This document shows positions 45,458 through 54,767 of a DNA stretch of 64,000 bases, piece by piece; the first letter of the stretch is position 1; each line of letters begins with the position of its first letter. The stretch covers positions 1-64,000 of the forward strand of contig JANXXI010000287.1 of assembly GCA_025350695.1 (NCBI GenBank), in the 5' to 3' direction. Position numbers and translations under genes: made by a program. The DNA is from Acidobacteriota bacterium (GTDB lineage Bacteria > Acidobacteriota > Terriglobia > Bryobacterales > Bryobacteraceae). Under the pieces are notes generated by a model. It worked only from the letters and a program-made list of their open reading frames with translations, had not been told where the DNA came from and did no database searches.

Positions 45458-46651
45458 CTAAATATCGACAAGGTACATCTGCCTACCCTGCCCGGCATGC
45501 GTCGAATCAATCACAACCTTCCGCCCATCGGGACTAAACCGCGGATGCAAATCGCAGCGCCACTCACCGGCATACGCCACTGGCGAATGAAAATCGCCCA
45601 ACGCAACCCGCTCACCCGAAGCAATCCTGTACAGATACAAATGCTGCAACCGGTCCTTATCCGGATAGGTGTCGTTCAGCACCACTTGATTCCCGGGCAA
45701 ATAAGTGCAATGACCGTTCACCGTCATCACATCCGGACCAACCGCCATCACACTATCGGTCTTATCCCTGTAAAGATAAAACTTGTTCTGCTGCGTGGGA
45801 TGCCATGCCCATGCCAGAACATTCGTTTCATCGCGCCAGATGAAATGCGAAGTGTCGCCATAAGGATCCAGAACATATAAATCCTTGCCCTCGGCCGAAG
45901 CCGTGAACATGCGCGTCGAAAACGTCTTGTCCGCCGGCGCGCGCCACCGATGCAGAAAAATGAAGCGCGTACCGTTCGTGTTGTACAGCAAATGATTGAA
46001 CCAATGCTTAGCCCCCGGTTTGGGTTCGTTCCGCGGATAGGGAATCTTCGCCGCCTCACTAAATGGGATGATCAGGTTGCTGTTGCCGTTGCGCAGATCC
46101 ATCCGCCAAATGCCGGCGTTGTCAGGAATCAGCGTGTTGAAATTGGGATCGGGAACTCCCACGTAGCCGTAGCCAGGCCGAGTGTCATTCAGCCGCCGGA
46201 AATCCGGATAGACCGCCCAGCGCCCATCCGGACTCAGCGCATATATAGGATTCGGCAGCGTCCGCCGCTTGCCGCTGCTGATATTGACGATGTGCGAAAC
46301 GAACCCATTTTCCTCGCGGTCGTTCCAAATCACTTCGTTCTTATACTGCGGAAGCCATTGCAGCATCGCGCCTTGCTGCCAGTTCCAAGCGCGCGTTTCG
46401 CCCAGTTGCGTCCAGCGGTCCCGGGAGGCAGTGTCCACCATGCCCAATTGAATGACGTCGTCCGGTTTGGGAGATCGATGTTCAAAGTCAACCTGATTCC
46501 CCAGGACCAAGCGGCTTTGCGGATCGAACTGGAGTTTGTCGTAGTAGCCGAACCAATGAAACTTGGGGCCCTTGGTAATGGCCCGAACCGGAGCCGCCGC
46601 GCCTCGCGATGCGCCCGCTGAAAGGAGAGAAGCAAATGTTCGTCGAGTCAT
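45458..46651 (-). CDS. Tat-exported TolB-like beta-propeller protein
   Basis: About 397 residues starting at an ATG that overlaps the ThuA stop (ATGA). The leader is twin-arginine (TRRTFASLLSAGASRGAAAP). The rest is a six-bladed propeller judged from repeated blades such as IYALSPDGRWAVYPDFRR, GIWRMDLRNGN, WRDETNVLAWAWHP and the closing HPRFSPDGRKVVIDS. The fold is also used by oligogalacturonate lyases, but no catalytic residues could be assigned. It is the last gene of the receptor-ThuA-propeller operon. Confidence 0.75.
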   Translation of the reverse strand: MTRRTFASLLSAGASRGAAAPVRAITKGPKFHWFGYYDKLQFDPQSRLVLGNQVDFEHRSPKPDDVIQLGMVDTASRDRWTQLGETRAWNWQQGAMLQWLPQYKNEVIWNDREENGFVSHIVNISSGKRRTLPNPIYALSPDGRWAVYPDFRRLNDTRPGYGYVGVPDPNFNTLIPDNAGIWRMDLRNGNSNLIIPFSEAAKIPYPRNEPKPGAKHWFNHLLYNTNGTRFIFLHRWRAPADKTFSTRMFTASAEGKDLYVLDPYGDTSHFIWRDETNVLAWAWHPTQQNKFYLYRDKTDSVMAVGPDVMTVNGHCTYLPGNQVVLNDTYPDKDRLQHLYLYRIASGERVALGDFHSPVAYAGEWRCDLHPRFSPDGRKVVIDSTHAGQGRQMYLVDI

Positions 46652-47541
46652 TCTACATCCCCGCTCAACAGAATTTTGTCGGGCAAGGGAAATTGTTTGG
46701 GCGCAGCAAGAGTCACGCGCCCAGTAGCAGCCCACTCCGTTCCGCGCGCCAGAAGTGTCTCAAAACCCACACACCGCAAGTTGGGATTCTTCTCGTTGCG
46801 CCAAGTGTGGCCCAGCATCGTGGTATACACTCTCCCCTTCCCCCAACGCCGCACCCAATCCATCGGCTCATTTCGATGAGAATCCTTCGATGCCGCATAA
46901 GTGAGGATGTGCAAAGCATCCTTCGCAGCGCCGCGCTTCGGATTGGCCACAGCATGTTGGCCATGCGTCAGTTGCTCCGAAGGATGCATCCAACGTTTAG
47001 GAAAACCCCTCGTAATCGGGTGCTTCAAGTCCAAAGTGGTCATCTGAAAATCATGCCGTGGCCCATGACCCGGACCAAGCCCTTCGCCGCCCGCAACCAT
47101 TTTCACTTTTTCATGTTCGTCGATAACCAACTCAGGCCCGAAGGTCTTATCCCGCCAGCCAAGGCCAATGATTTCGTTATAGGCCTCCCACTTCAAAAAG
47201 GCGTTGTTGGCCGCATGAAAGTTCACCAGTCCGCCGCCATTTTCAAGGAATGCCTCAAGCGACTTTTCCATCTCCAGTGGCCAGCGTACGCCATCATCCT
47301 TGTGCCCGCCGTTGAAGTTGTTGATCACAACTCGGTAACGGCTGAAGTCAGGAAGCGAGGCAAAAGGGAAAGTCTTCACCGTGACGGTGAAGGCTCCTGT
47401 CGCTTCCAGGATTCGCAGAATACCGTTCGTTCCCGCTTTCCAATCGTGGTTGTTCATCCCATCGATGATCAAAACGGAAATCTTCCGCTCAGCGGCAAGC
47501 ACAGGAGCGCTCAACAGCAGAGCACGGCGCGAAATTGTCAT
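46648..47541 (-). CDS. Exported ThuA-like protein
   Basis: A 297-residue protein with a leader SRRALLLSAPVLAAE. The glutamine-amidotransferase-like fold of ThuA is seen in SVLIIDGMNNHDWKAGT, VVINNFNG, LENGGGLVNFHAAN and the closing GRVYTTMLGHTW. ThuA proteins are linked to 3-keto-disaccharide and trehalose use. It starts 15 nt after the siderophore-type receptor and overlaps the propeller gene by 4 nt, so it belongs to their operon. Confidence 0.88.
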   Translation of the reverse strand: MTISRRALLLSAPVLAAERKISVLIIDGMNNHDWKAGTNGILRILEATGAFTVTVKTFPFASLPDFSRYRVVINNFNGGHKDDGVRWPLEMEKSLEAFLENGGGLVNFHAANNAFLKWEAYNEIIGLGWRDKTFGPELVIDEHEKVKMVAGGEGLGPGHGPRHDFQMTTLDLKHPITRGFPKRWMHPSEQLTHGQHAVANPKRGAAKDALHILTYAASKDSHRNEPMDWVRRWGKGRVYTTMLGHTWRNEKNPNLRCVGFETLLARGTEWAATGRVTLAAPKQFPLPDKILLSGDVE

Positions 47542-47556
47542 GCCTTTAATTGTCCA

Positions 47557-49857
47557 TCAAAAACGGAAAATCAAACCAGCACGAACGCCGAATGGTTGCC
47601 CGGGCGAAATGTTGGTGTTGCTATCGGCATTCAAGAAGTAGCGCCGGTTCAAAAGGTTTTCGGCATTCACTTGCAGCCGCAACCGTTCGGTAAGGTTCGC
47701 GAACAAGGCAGCATCCACCCGGGAATAACCGGGCAGCGTTACCGTATTGTCCACCGCGGCGAACATGCCGGAACGGTTCACAACGCCCAGCCCCGCGCCC
47801 CATCGCCGATGAATTTGATAGTTGTTCCAAAGCGAAAAAGAATGATGCGGTACCTGCGCCACCTGCGCACCGGCCCGCGCCGCGATAGTGGCATTGCGGA
47901 TGAAAGCGTCCTGGAAAGCGTACCCGCCAGAGACTCGCCATTTCCGCGTAATCGCACCCTGCACTCCAAACTCCACGCCGTTGGTTTCAGTCGATCCAGT
48001 CTGAATAATGCGCGTCGGATCGTTGGGGTCGATAGCTCTTGTGTTGGTGCGGTCCAGCCGATAGATCGCTGTTGTGAAGGCAAAGTTTTTCGACACATCC
48101 CACTTCACGCCCCCTTCATAGTTAATGAATTTCTCCGGCTTCACTTGTTGCGTAACCGTCGTCAACGAAGAGAACTGGTCGCCGGAACTTGGCAAGTAAG
48201 AAACACTGTAGCTGCCATAGAGCGATAGGGCGCGGACCGGCTTGACGACAATTCCCGCACGGGGAGAAATCAAGTTGTCGATGCGGCGTAAATAGTCGCC
48301 GTTGCGGTTGTTGCTGTATCGCAAATCGAAGTGGTCGAAGCGGACTCCGCCCACCAATTGAATGCGCCTCGTTAACTGAATCTGATCCTGTACGTAGGAT
48401 GCGTCCACCAGCGCCTTCAAATGATTATTGGCATCGGTACTGCTTTGCCGGAACGTCACCGGGGTTGTGATGGTTGGATCGGCGAATGGAATGAAGATGG
48501 CCGCATCCGTATTGCGGAAATAGCCTGTATTGCGAAGATTGTCCGTCGCTTGACGGCCGAATTCAGCCCCAGCCAGTAATGTGTGCTTGATTCCAGCTGT
48601 TATAAAGGAGGTGGTAACGTCAGTTTGGTTGAACAGATTCAGCCTCTGGCTTGCGTTGTTGTACGCGGAAAGGGACACTAGCGTTTGAGCCGAGTTCACC
48701 GCCCCTGGGACATAGTTTTGATAGAAACGGTCATATCCCCCAAATTGGGTGCGGTTCCGAATGTTGAACCGGCCAGCCTGTTGTTCCACGAATACCGAAG
48801 CCAGGTCGACCGCGGATTCCACGTGGCTATCCTTCGGATTTCCGAAGAAGGTGGAAACCGGGCTATCGACGGGACGGCCTTGCAAGGAGGGCATGCCGCG
48901 ATCGGCCACGCGTCGGTCGTTCAGATGCTCGTAACTCAGCAGGATTTTCGTCTGCTTGAATGGCAATAGCGTGAGTCCGGAACTGATGCCGCGGCGTTCA
49001 AGATTTACGAAACGCCGAAAGCTGTCCGAGTTTTCATACATGCCGTTCAACCGCACTCCTGCCTTTGTACCAAGCGGTTGATCGAAGTCCGCCGAAAGCC
49101 GCTTGAAGCCGAACGAACCGCCTTGAATTGCAAGCTCGCGGATAGGAGAAAACGTCGGCTCCTTGGTAACTCGATTGACCACGCCGCCTCCGCCGCCGCG
49201 GCCGAAGATCATGGCGTTGGGACCTTTGAGCACTTCAACCTGCTCCAGATTGTACAGATCGCGGTAGTATTGCGCATCGTCTCTAACACCGTTCACAAAG
49301 AAGTCGGCCGAAGAACTATTTCCGCGAATCACGATTTGGTCGCGATTGTTCTCCCCTTGATGGGCAGTAACCCCGGGAACATAACGAACCACGTCGCCCA
49401 GGCTCATCATCATCTGATCCCGTACTTGTTCTTTCGCCAGTATGACGACCGATTGAGGAACGTCGCCCAGCGGCACGCGTGTCTTTGTGACGGAAGACGT
49501 TGACTCCACGCGGTAATTGTCGGAGCGCACTTCCACAAGGATAGTTTGATCTAATGTTCGTATTTGCAACACAACAACAACTGGAGTGTTGTTCATAACC
49601 GGCGCAGATAAACGTCTAAAAGTGTCTGTGAACCCTGGTTTTGTGAATTTAACGGTGTTCCATCCGGACCCTACTGCGAGGGTGAAAACGCCGTCTGTTC
49701 CTGTTACAACGGAATGCGCCCCAGCGCTCACTTGCACTTGCGGAATGGGAAATCCTGCGGGGTCAACCACTTTACCGCTCAATAGCAACGGCGTCTGAGC
49801 GTCAGCAAAAACGCCAGTAATGATTGAAAGTACAAGTAATTTATACAATTTGGACAC
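47557..49857 (-). CDS. TonB-dependent siderophore-type receptor
   Basis: A 766-residue outer-membrane receptor. The leader ends at VFADA. An N-terminal carboxypeptidase-regulatory domain (GKVVDPAGFPIPQVQVSA) precedes the plug: DVPQSVVILAKEQVRDQ, DVVRYVPGVTAHQG, FFVNGVRDDAQYYRDLYNLE and VEVLKGPNAMIFGRGGGGG. The barrel ends NAENLLNRRYFL and GVRAGLIFRF. The plug signature is that of ferric-siderophore receptors (TIGR01783 type). A consensus promoter and a palindromic operator-like site lie upstream. The ThuA and propeller genes follow in the same operon. Confidence 0.93.
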   Translation of the reverse strand: MSKLYKLLVLSIITGVFADAQTPLLLSGKVVDPAGFPIPQVQVSAGAHSVVTGTDGVFTLAVGSGWNTVKFTKPGFTDTFRRLSAPVMNNTPVVVVLQIRTLDQTILVEVRSDNYRVESTSSVTKTRVPLGDVPQSVVILAKEQVRDQMMMSLGDVVRYVPGVTAHQGENNRDQIVIRGNSSSADFFVNGVRDDAQYYRDLYNLEQVEVLKGPNAMIFGRGGGGGVVNRVTKEPTFSPIRELAIQGGSFGFKRLSADFDQPLGTKAGVRLNGMYENSDSFRRFVNLERRGISSGLTLLPFKQTKILLSYEHLNDRRVADRGMPSLQGRPVDSPVSTFFGNPKDSHVESAVDLASVFVEQQAGRFNIRNRTQFGGYDRFYQNYVPGAVNSAQTLVSLSAYNNASQRLNLFNQTDVTTSFITAGIKHTLLAGAEFGRQATDNLRNTGYFRNTDAAIFIPFADPTITTPVTFRQSSTDANNHLKALVDASYVQDQIQLTRRIQLVGGVRFDHFDLRYSNNRNGDYLRRIDNLISPRAGIVVKPVRALSLYGSYSVSYLPSSGDQFSSLTTVTQQVKPEKFINYEGGVKWDVSKNFAFTTAIYRLDRTNTRAIDPNDPTRIIQTGSTETNGVEFGVQGAITRKWRVSGGYAFQDAFIRNATIAARAGAQVAQVPHHSFSLWNNYQIHRRWGAGLGVVNRSGMFAAVDNTVTLPGYSRVDAALFANLTERLRLQVNAENLLNRRYFLNADSNTNISPGQPFGVRAGLIFRF

Positions 49858-49977
49858 ACTCCTATCAGCCCATCAAAAAAGCATGATGGATCCGGAAGAA
49901 AGACAAATGTGGGAAGTCGGCCGACTTTAAGGCGGCAGCAGTTGTCGCCGATTTTTGATATGCGACTACTTTAGTCC

Positions 49978-50006
49978 ATATTAAAACCAAGGCTACCCGC
50001 TGTCAA
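49978..50006 (-). promoter_or_regulatory. Strong promoter of the receptor operon
   Basis: On the minus strand TTGACA (50001-50006) and TAATAT (49978-49983) are 17 nt apart, a near-consensus sigma70 promoter. The message would start near 49971, giving a leader of about 110 nt. Confidence 0.75.
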
Positions 50007-50014
50007 GCATTTTT

Positions 50015-50029
50015 TGCAACTGACTTGCA
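50015..50029. promoter_or_regulatory. Palindromic operator-like site, Fur/Mur-like
   Basis: TGCAACTGACTTGCA is an inverted repeat (TGCAA, 5-nt centre, TTGCA) placed 8 nt upstream of the -35 box of the siderophore-type receptor operon, between two divergent genes. Its length and form resemble binding sites of Fur-family metal regulators. The regulator is not in the window. Confidence 0.5.
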
Positions 50030-50080
50030 TATAGAAGCGTGTAAAAACAGATGCGCTAAGCATTGCGTTAAACTGGGACC

Positions 50081-51628
50081 ATGCGAATGGGATTTCTTCT
50101 TTTCATGACGGCCCTTGCGGCCTTCGGGCAGGGCTCGGACATCAGCGGTTCGCGAATTCGCCCACACTTGAAGTTTCTGGCAAGTGATTTATTGGAAGGC
50201 CGCGGAGTGGGAACTCGGGGCGGCGAACTGGCGGCGAGCTACATTGCATCCCAGTTTGAGGCCTCCGGCTTAAAGCCCGCCGGTGACAACGGAACGTTCT
50301 TTCAAAAGGTATCGCTCGTGGGCGTGGAGCCTGAAGCATCGTCGTCGCTATCGGCTGTAGCCGGCGGCAAGCAAGTTCCGATCAAATGGCTCGATGGGTT
50401 CGTGGGCAACACGCAACAACAGAAAACGCAATCCACCTTCGACGCCGAAGCAGTCTTCGTCGGACACGGAATCACCGCCCCTGAATTCGGCTGGTCCGAT
50501 TACGAAGGCATCGACGTGAAGGGCAAAGTAGTGGTGCTTTTCACCAACGAGCCACCCTCCACCGACGACAAATTCTTTGAGGGCAAAGCCCTCACCTACT
50601 ATGGCCGCTGGACTTATAAATACGAAGAGGCCACACGGCGCGGCGCCATCGCCTGCATCATTTTTCATACCACTCCAACCGCCGGATACAACTGGAGCGT
50701 GGTGCGTGGTTCATGGGGCAAGGAAGATCCGCAAGTGAAATTGAACCCAGGCGAGCAGACCATGGCATTGGCCGGTTGGGTCACCGAAGAAGCAGCTGGA
50801 CAGTTGGCTGGACTCGCCGGAAAGAATGTGGCGCAGTTGCTCGAAGCAGCCAATACCAAGGGTTTCAAAGCATTTCCCCTGGGCTTCCGGATCAAGGGGA
50901 CCATCAACGCGAAGATCCGTCCGATAGAGACGTCCAACGTTGCCGGCATCGTGCCGGGCAGCGATACAACCTTAACGAAGGAAGCCATCATTTTCTCCGC
51001 TCATTGGGACCACTTAGGCATCAGCGTGCCAGTCAGCGGCGACAACATCTACAACGGGGCGGTGGATAACGCATCGGGCTGCGCAATGCTAATTGAGATG
51101 GCCCGGGCCTGGTCCACCCTATCTCGTAAGCCGAAACGGAGCGCCCTGTTCCTTGCCGTAACAGCGGAGGAGAGCGGCTTGCGTGGATCGGAATATTACG
51201 CCAAACATCCGCTGCTGCCCACAGCAAAAACGCTTCTGAACTTGAATTTCGACAGCTTCTATCCGTTCGGCCGGGTGAAGGACGTTGTTGTAACCGGAGC
51301 GGAGCGAACCAAGTTTTTTCCAGTTGTGCAGGAAGCCGCTCGGCGCTTCAATTTGAAGATCACGCCCGACCCGGAACCGGAGCAGGGCCACTATTTCCGG
51401 TCCGATCACTTCGAGTTTAATAAGGTCGGCATTCCGGCGTTCTCGATCAACATGGGCAAGGAATACGAAGGCAAGCCCGCCGACTTTGGAACCACCATCT
51501 TCGAAAAATATAACGAGAAGAATTACCACAACCCGTCCGACGAGTATAAGGACGATTGGGACTTCGCCGGCATCGAGCAGATGGCCCGATTCGGATTCGC
51601 CATCGGGCTGAGCGTAGCCAATCGCTAA
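50081..51628 (+). CDS. Exported M28 family zinc aminopeptidase
   Basis: A 515-residue secreted metallopeptidase with a short leader (LLFMTALAAFGQG). A protease-associated insert spans about 100-260. The M28 metal and catalytic residues are seen in FSAHWDHLG (His, Asp), GAVDNASGCAML (Asp), TAEESGLRGSEYY (Glu pair), NLNFDSF (Asp) and the late NYHNPSDEY (His). It removes N-terminal residues from peptides. Its stop overlaps the convergent P450 gene by 4 nt. Confidence 0.93.
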   Translation: MRMGFLLFMTALAAFGQGSDISGSRIRPHLKFLASDLLEGRGVGTRGGELAASYIASQFEASGLKPAGDNGTFFQKVSLVGVEPEASSSLSAVAGGKQVPIKWLDGFVGNTQQQKTQSTFDAEAVFVGHGITAPEFGWSDYEGIDVKGKVVVLFTNEPPSTDDKFFEGKALTYYGRWTYKYEEATRRGAIACIIFHTTPTAGYNWSVVRGSWGKEDPQVKLNPGEQTMALAGWVTEEAAGQLAGLAGKNVAQLLEAANTKGFKAFPLGFRIKGTINAKIRPIETSNVAGIVPGSDTTLTKEAIIFSAHWDHLGISVPVSGDNIYNGAVDNASGCAMLIEMARAWSTLSRKPKRSALFLAVTAEESGLRGSEYYAKHPLLPTAKTLLNLNFDSFYPFGRVKDVVVTGAERTKFFPVVQEAARRFNLKITPDPEPEQGHYFRSDHFEFNKVGIPAFSINMGKEYEGKPADFGTTIFEKYNEKNYHNPSDEYKDDWDFAGIEQMARFGFAIGLSVANR

Positions 51629-52959
51629 CGTGCTTCAACCCGCATTTTGATTCCATTCTTAGGGCGAAGCGTGATCAGCGGCTTGGGCTCAACGATGTGT
51701 CCGGGCACAAGCCGCAACCGCCATTTTTGCGCGATGGCGGTGATCATCAGAACCGATTCCATCCACGCGAATCGCTCGCCGATGCACAGCCTGGGGCCAC
51801 CACCAAAAGGAAAGTACGCGAACTTAGGCCTGTCATTCGCAGCCGCCCATCGTTCTGGATTGAACGTCAGCGGGTCGGGCCAAAACTCCTTCGATCGCTG
51901 CGTGACGTAAGGACTCATCAGCACAATCGACTTCGCTGGAACGTTATAGTCTCGAAGCGTGAACTGCTCCCTGGCTTGTCGTCCGATGACCCATGCCGGA
52001 GGATAGAGCCGCATCGATTCCGCCACCACATGCTCCACATAAGAGAGCGTCGGCAAGTCATTGAACTCCGGAAGGCGGCCGTCTAGAGCTTGATCGATTT
52101 CCTGATGCATGCGTGATTCAACGTCGGGATGTAGGCTTAGCAGGTACCAGGTCCAGGCCAACGCATTGGCCGTCGTTTCGTGTCCGGCGATAAACAAAGT
52201 AAGGGCCTCATCGCGCACCTGCTTGTCGGTCATGCCGGAGCCATCGCCTTCTTCGTCACGGGCATCGAGCAGCATGGAAAGCAGGTCGCCATGGTCGCGG
52301 CCCTCGGCGCGCCGCTGACGAATCAAGCCGTAGATGATGTTGTCGAGCGAAGCCTGGGCCTTGCGGAACCGCTTCATCACTGGTAACGGGAGCTTTTCCA
52401 AAATGTTCGAGAATGGCAGCATCACGAACTTGAACATGCCGAGCAGTGTCTCCATCGCCTCGCCAACGTCACGTGCTTCCGATTCGACATCGGCGCTAAA
52501 CAGTGTCTTGCCGACGATGGCCAGGGTAAGCCGCATCATCTCTTTGTCGATGTCGACTTGGGCTCCGTGTTGCCAGCCATCGCGAAAACGGTCACCGATC
52601 GCCACCATGTCCGTCGCGTAACCCATCAGCCGTTCCCTGTGGAATGCTGGCTGCACCAGACGACGTTGGCGAAGATGGTTCTGGCCTTCGACCGTGAGCA
52701 AACCATCGCCTAAAAATATGCGAGCTCGCTGCAGCACGCGACTCTTGGTGAAGTTTTGGTTCTCAGTGACCAGCACCTGTTCAATCAGTTTAGGATCGTT
52801 GAGGAAGTAGACGTTTTGATTGCCAAAGCGAACGAAAACGAGGTCTCCGTATTTTGCAGTCAGGCCTTCAAGAAAGGCGAGGGGATCTTTGCGAAATGCC
52901 GGAAGCTGCCCGACGATGGGCCAACTGATTGGACCCGGAGGACAGGCAACTTCCGGCAT
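51625..52959 (-). CDS. Cytochrome P450
   Basis: A 444-residue soluble P450. It has the oxygen-binding I helix AGHETTANALAW, the K helix ESMRLYPP (ExxR), the FNPERW stretch and the heme ligand motif FGGGPRLCIG. The sequence is closest in style to the CYP102/CYP4-like fatty-acid or terpene hydroxylases, without a fused reductase; the substrate is unknown. It starts only 3 nt after the copper monooxygenase-like gene, so both are probably one transcript. Confidence 0.93.
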   Translation of the reverse strand: MPEVACPPGPISWPIVGQLPAFRKDPLAFLEGLTAKYGDLVFVRFGNQNVYFLNDPKLIEQVLVTENQNFTKSRVLQRARIFLGDGLLTVEGQNHLRQRRLVQPAFHRERLMGYATDMVAIGDRFRDGWQHGAQVDIDKEMMRLTLAIVGKTLFSADVESEARDVGEAMETLLGMFKFVMLPFSNILEKLPLPVMKRFRKAQASLDNIIYGLIRQRRAEGRDHGDLLSMLLDARDEEGDGSGMTDKQVRDEALTLFIAGHETTANALAWTWYLLSLHPDVESRMHQEIDQALDGRLPEFNDLPTLSYVEHVVAESMRLYPPAWVIGRQAREQFTLRDYNVPAKSIVLMSPYVTQRSKEFWPDPLTFNPERWAAANDRPKFAYFPFGGGPRLCIGERFAWMESVLMITAIAQKWRLRLVPGHIVEPKPLITLRPKNGIKMRVEAR

Positions 52960-52962
52960 CTA

Positions 52963-54243
52963 TTACTTGCTGCGCTTGCTGACGAATGGCAGGCCCTGAC
53001 GGTCGAACACCACGCCTACGAAGCCGATGCACATCTCGTCCTCGGTACCTTCGCCCCATCCAACACGCACGGGCGGGTTGTTCGGTTGGCGCGGGTTCTT
53101 ATCGGAATTGTCAAAGGTGCAGGTGACTTTCATCTGCGATAGGGCAGGCAACCGCATGGGAGTCTCGAAAGAATAGAATCCTTGCCAGTTGAAGTTCCAG
53201 TCATTGATGTAGACAAGGGGTTCAACTTTTTTGTCGGAACCGATTTTCTCCACCTTAATTTGGCGCCCGAGAAGATGCATATGGGGCGCTACCAGATAGG
53301 CCGTCGCATCATAAAAAGGAGGGATCGGGAATTGCGCCGTAACCTCGGCATTTTCGTCCCCTGGTTTTAGCTTGAAGGAGGTGTTAACAATTGGGATGAA
53401 AACCAGTTGCTTATTCTCAGCGTTCTTTGAATAGTAAATGCCCAGCTTGGTCTGATCGGTCTGATCTTTTTTCCCATTTGTGAAGTAGTGAACCTGCAGA
53501 ACGATTCGTGAACCTTTAGGCAGTTTCATCGCTATGCCGTCGGGAAGAAAACGTGGACGCACGCCTGGAGCCCATCCGCCCAGCATGGAACTGGCATCCA
53601 GACTGACGCCGTCGCCCGGTCCACCGAAGCATTCGTATCCAGGTTGGCCGTCTTTGCCATCGTACTGTTCCGAGACGCCGGTCTTATCGAGATAGGCAAT
53701 TACGTGATGAACAACTTGCTTGTTGCCTGGCAGGTACTGGACTGCGCTGACCCATTTATCTTCCGTCAGTTCACTCGGGATGACGAAGCAACGGTAGGTG
53801 TCCTTCTTTGAGGGAACGGCAAAGTTGACGGGCATCCGCACAATTTTATCCGGATCGCCAAGCAGCCACTCACCGGTGTTCGGAAGCGGCTCCGGCAGGT
53901 CGGCCGAATCGCCTTCGACCATTCCGCCGTCAATCCAGTTTACGATCATGGTGCGCTCTTCGTCGCTCAGCCCCCAAGCATCGCGAAAGCTGTTGAAGCC
54001 ATCAACGGGCTTCCAGGGCGGCATGCGCTTTTCCTTAACCGCAGCCTTAATGTCGTCGGCCCAGGTGGTAGCGGCCGAGTAAGAATCAAGCGCGAATGGA
54101 GCAATGTCGCCTTCGCGGTGGCACTGCTGGCACTTGGCTTGGAAGATACGCGAAATGTCTTTGGAGTAGTTGTACTGTGCGTTGGCGGAGCCAGTAAGAT
54201 AGAGGGCCGCGAAAAGGGCGAGAGTATGGCGGAGTGTCGGCAT
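52963..54243 (-). CDS. Exported cytochrome c / PHM-like copper monooxygenase
   Basis: A 426-residue periplasmic protein with a leader ending GSANA. An N-terminal cytochrome c domain has CQQCH (38-42). The C-terminal two-domain jelly roll matches copper type II, ascorbate-dependent monooxygenases. A His-His pair (H179, H180) and H252 in LQVHYF correspond to the CuH site, and HMH (H321, H323) plus M404 in EDEMCIGF to the CuM site of peptidylglycine monooxygenase. All six expected copper ligands therefore appear in order. The heme domain could supply electrons in place of ascorbate; this is inferred. The substrate is unknown. It leads a two-gene operon with a P450. Confidence 0.85.
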   Translation of the reverse strand: MPTLRHTLALFAALYLTGSANAQYNYSKDISRIFQAKCQQCHREGDIAPFALDSYSAATTWADDIKAAVKEKRMPPWKPVDGFNSFRDAWGLSDEERTMIVNWIDGGMVEGDSADLPEPLPNTGEWLLGDPDKIVRMPVNFAVPSKKDTYRCFVIPSELTEDKWVSAVQYLPGNKQVVHHVIAYLDKTGVSEQYDGKDGQPGYECFGGPGDGVSLDASSMLGGWAPGVRPRFLPDGIAMKLPKGSRIVLQVHYFTNGKKDQTDQTKLGIYYSKNAENKQLVFIPIVNTSFKLKPGDENAEVTAQFPIPPFYDATAYLVAPHMHLLGRQIKVEKIGSDKKVEPLVYINDWNFNWQGFYSFETPMRLPALSQMKVTCTFDNSDKNPRQPNNPPVRVGWGEGTEDEMCIGFVGVVFDRQGLPFVSKRSK

Positions 54244-54284
54244 AGCGCTTCTACCATTATGAACGCTTTAAAGGCCTTTTAGTT

Positions 54285-54767
54285 TCACCTTTTTTCAAGA
54301 AGGACCACGGCCTGGGCTTCGGCGGATAAACCCTCACCTACGGGTCCTACTTTTTCAGCGGTTTTAAACTTTACGGAGACACTCTCTAGAGACAACTCTA
54401 AGATCCGGGCAAGACTCTCGCGGATTTTCGCCCTGTATTCTCCGAGCTTCGGTTTTTGGAGGACAATCGTGGAATCGACGTTCACTAAGTGGAAGCCTTT
54501 TTGGGCGGCCAGTTTTAGGGCCTGGCGGAGGAATTGATCGCTTGAGGCGCCCTTCCAGGTTGGGTCGGTGTCGGGGAAATGCATGCCGATGTCGCCCAAC
54601 GCCATCGCACCCAGGACAGCATCGGTAATGGCGTGCAGCAAAATGTCGGCGTCGGAATGGCCGTCGAGGCCGAAGTCACAAGGGATGTGGACGCCCCCAA
54701 GAATCAGCGCGCTGCCTTCTTTGATTCGGTGGTTATCCCAGCCCTGGCCGATTCGCAAGCTGGTCAT
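54285..54767 (-). CDS. ispF: 2-C-methyl-D-erythritol 2,4-cyclodiphosphate synthase
   Basis: A 160-residue enzyme of the non-mevalonate isoprenoid pathway. It has the zinc ligands in GWDNHR (Asp11, His13) and the DGHSDADILLHAITDA block, plus FKTAEKVGPVGEG at the end. Its start overlaps the ispD stop by 4 nt (ATGA), a common ispD-ispF arrangement. Confidence 0.97.
   Translation of the reverse strand: MTSLRIGQGWDNHRIKEGSALILGGVHIPCDFGLDGHSDADILLHAITDAVLGAMALGDIGMHFPDTDPTWKGASSDQFLRQALKLAAQKGFHLVNVDSTIVLQKPKLGEYRAKIRESLARILELSLESVSVKFKTAEKVGPVGEGLSAEAQAVVLLEKR

Noticed and set aside
45281-45880. A plus-strand frame starting in the intergenic region before the propeller gene
   Set aside because: Most of it is antisense to the propeller gene and the non-overlapping start has no family similarity I recognise.
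46609-48228. A 539-codon plus-strand open frame
   Set aside because: It is antisense across the propeller, ThuA and receptor genes, all clearly real on the minus strand; its composition is that of a shadow frame.
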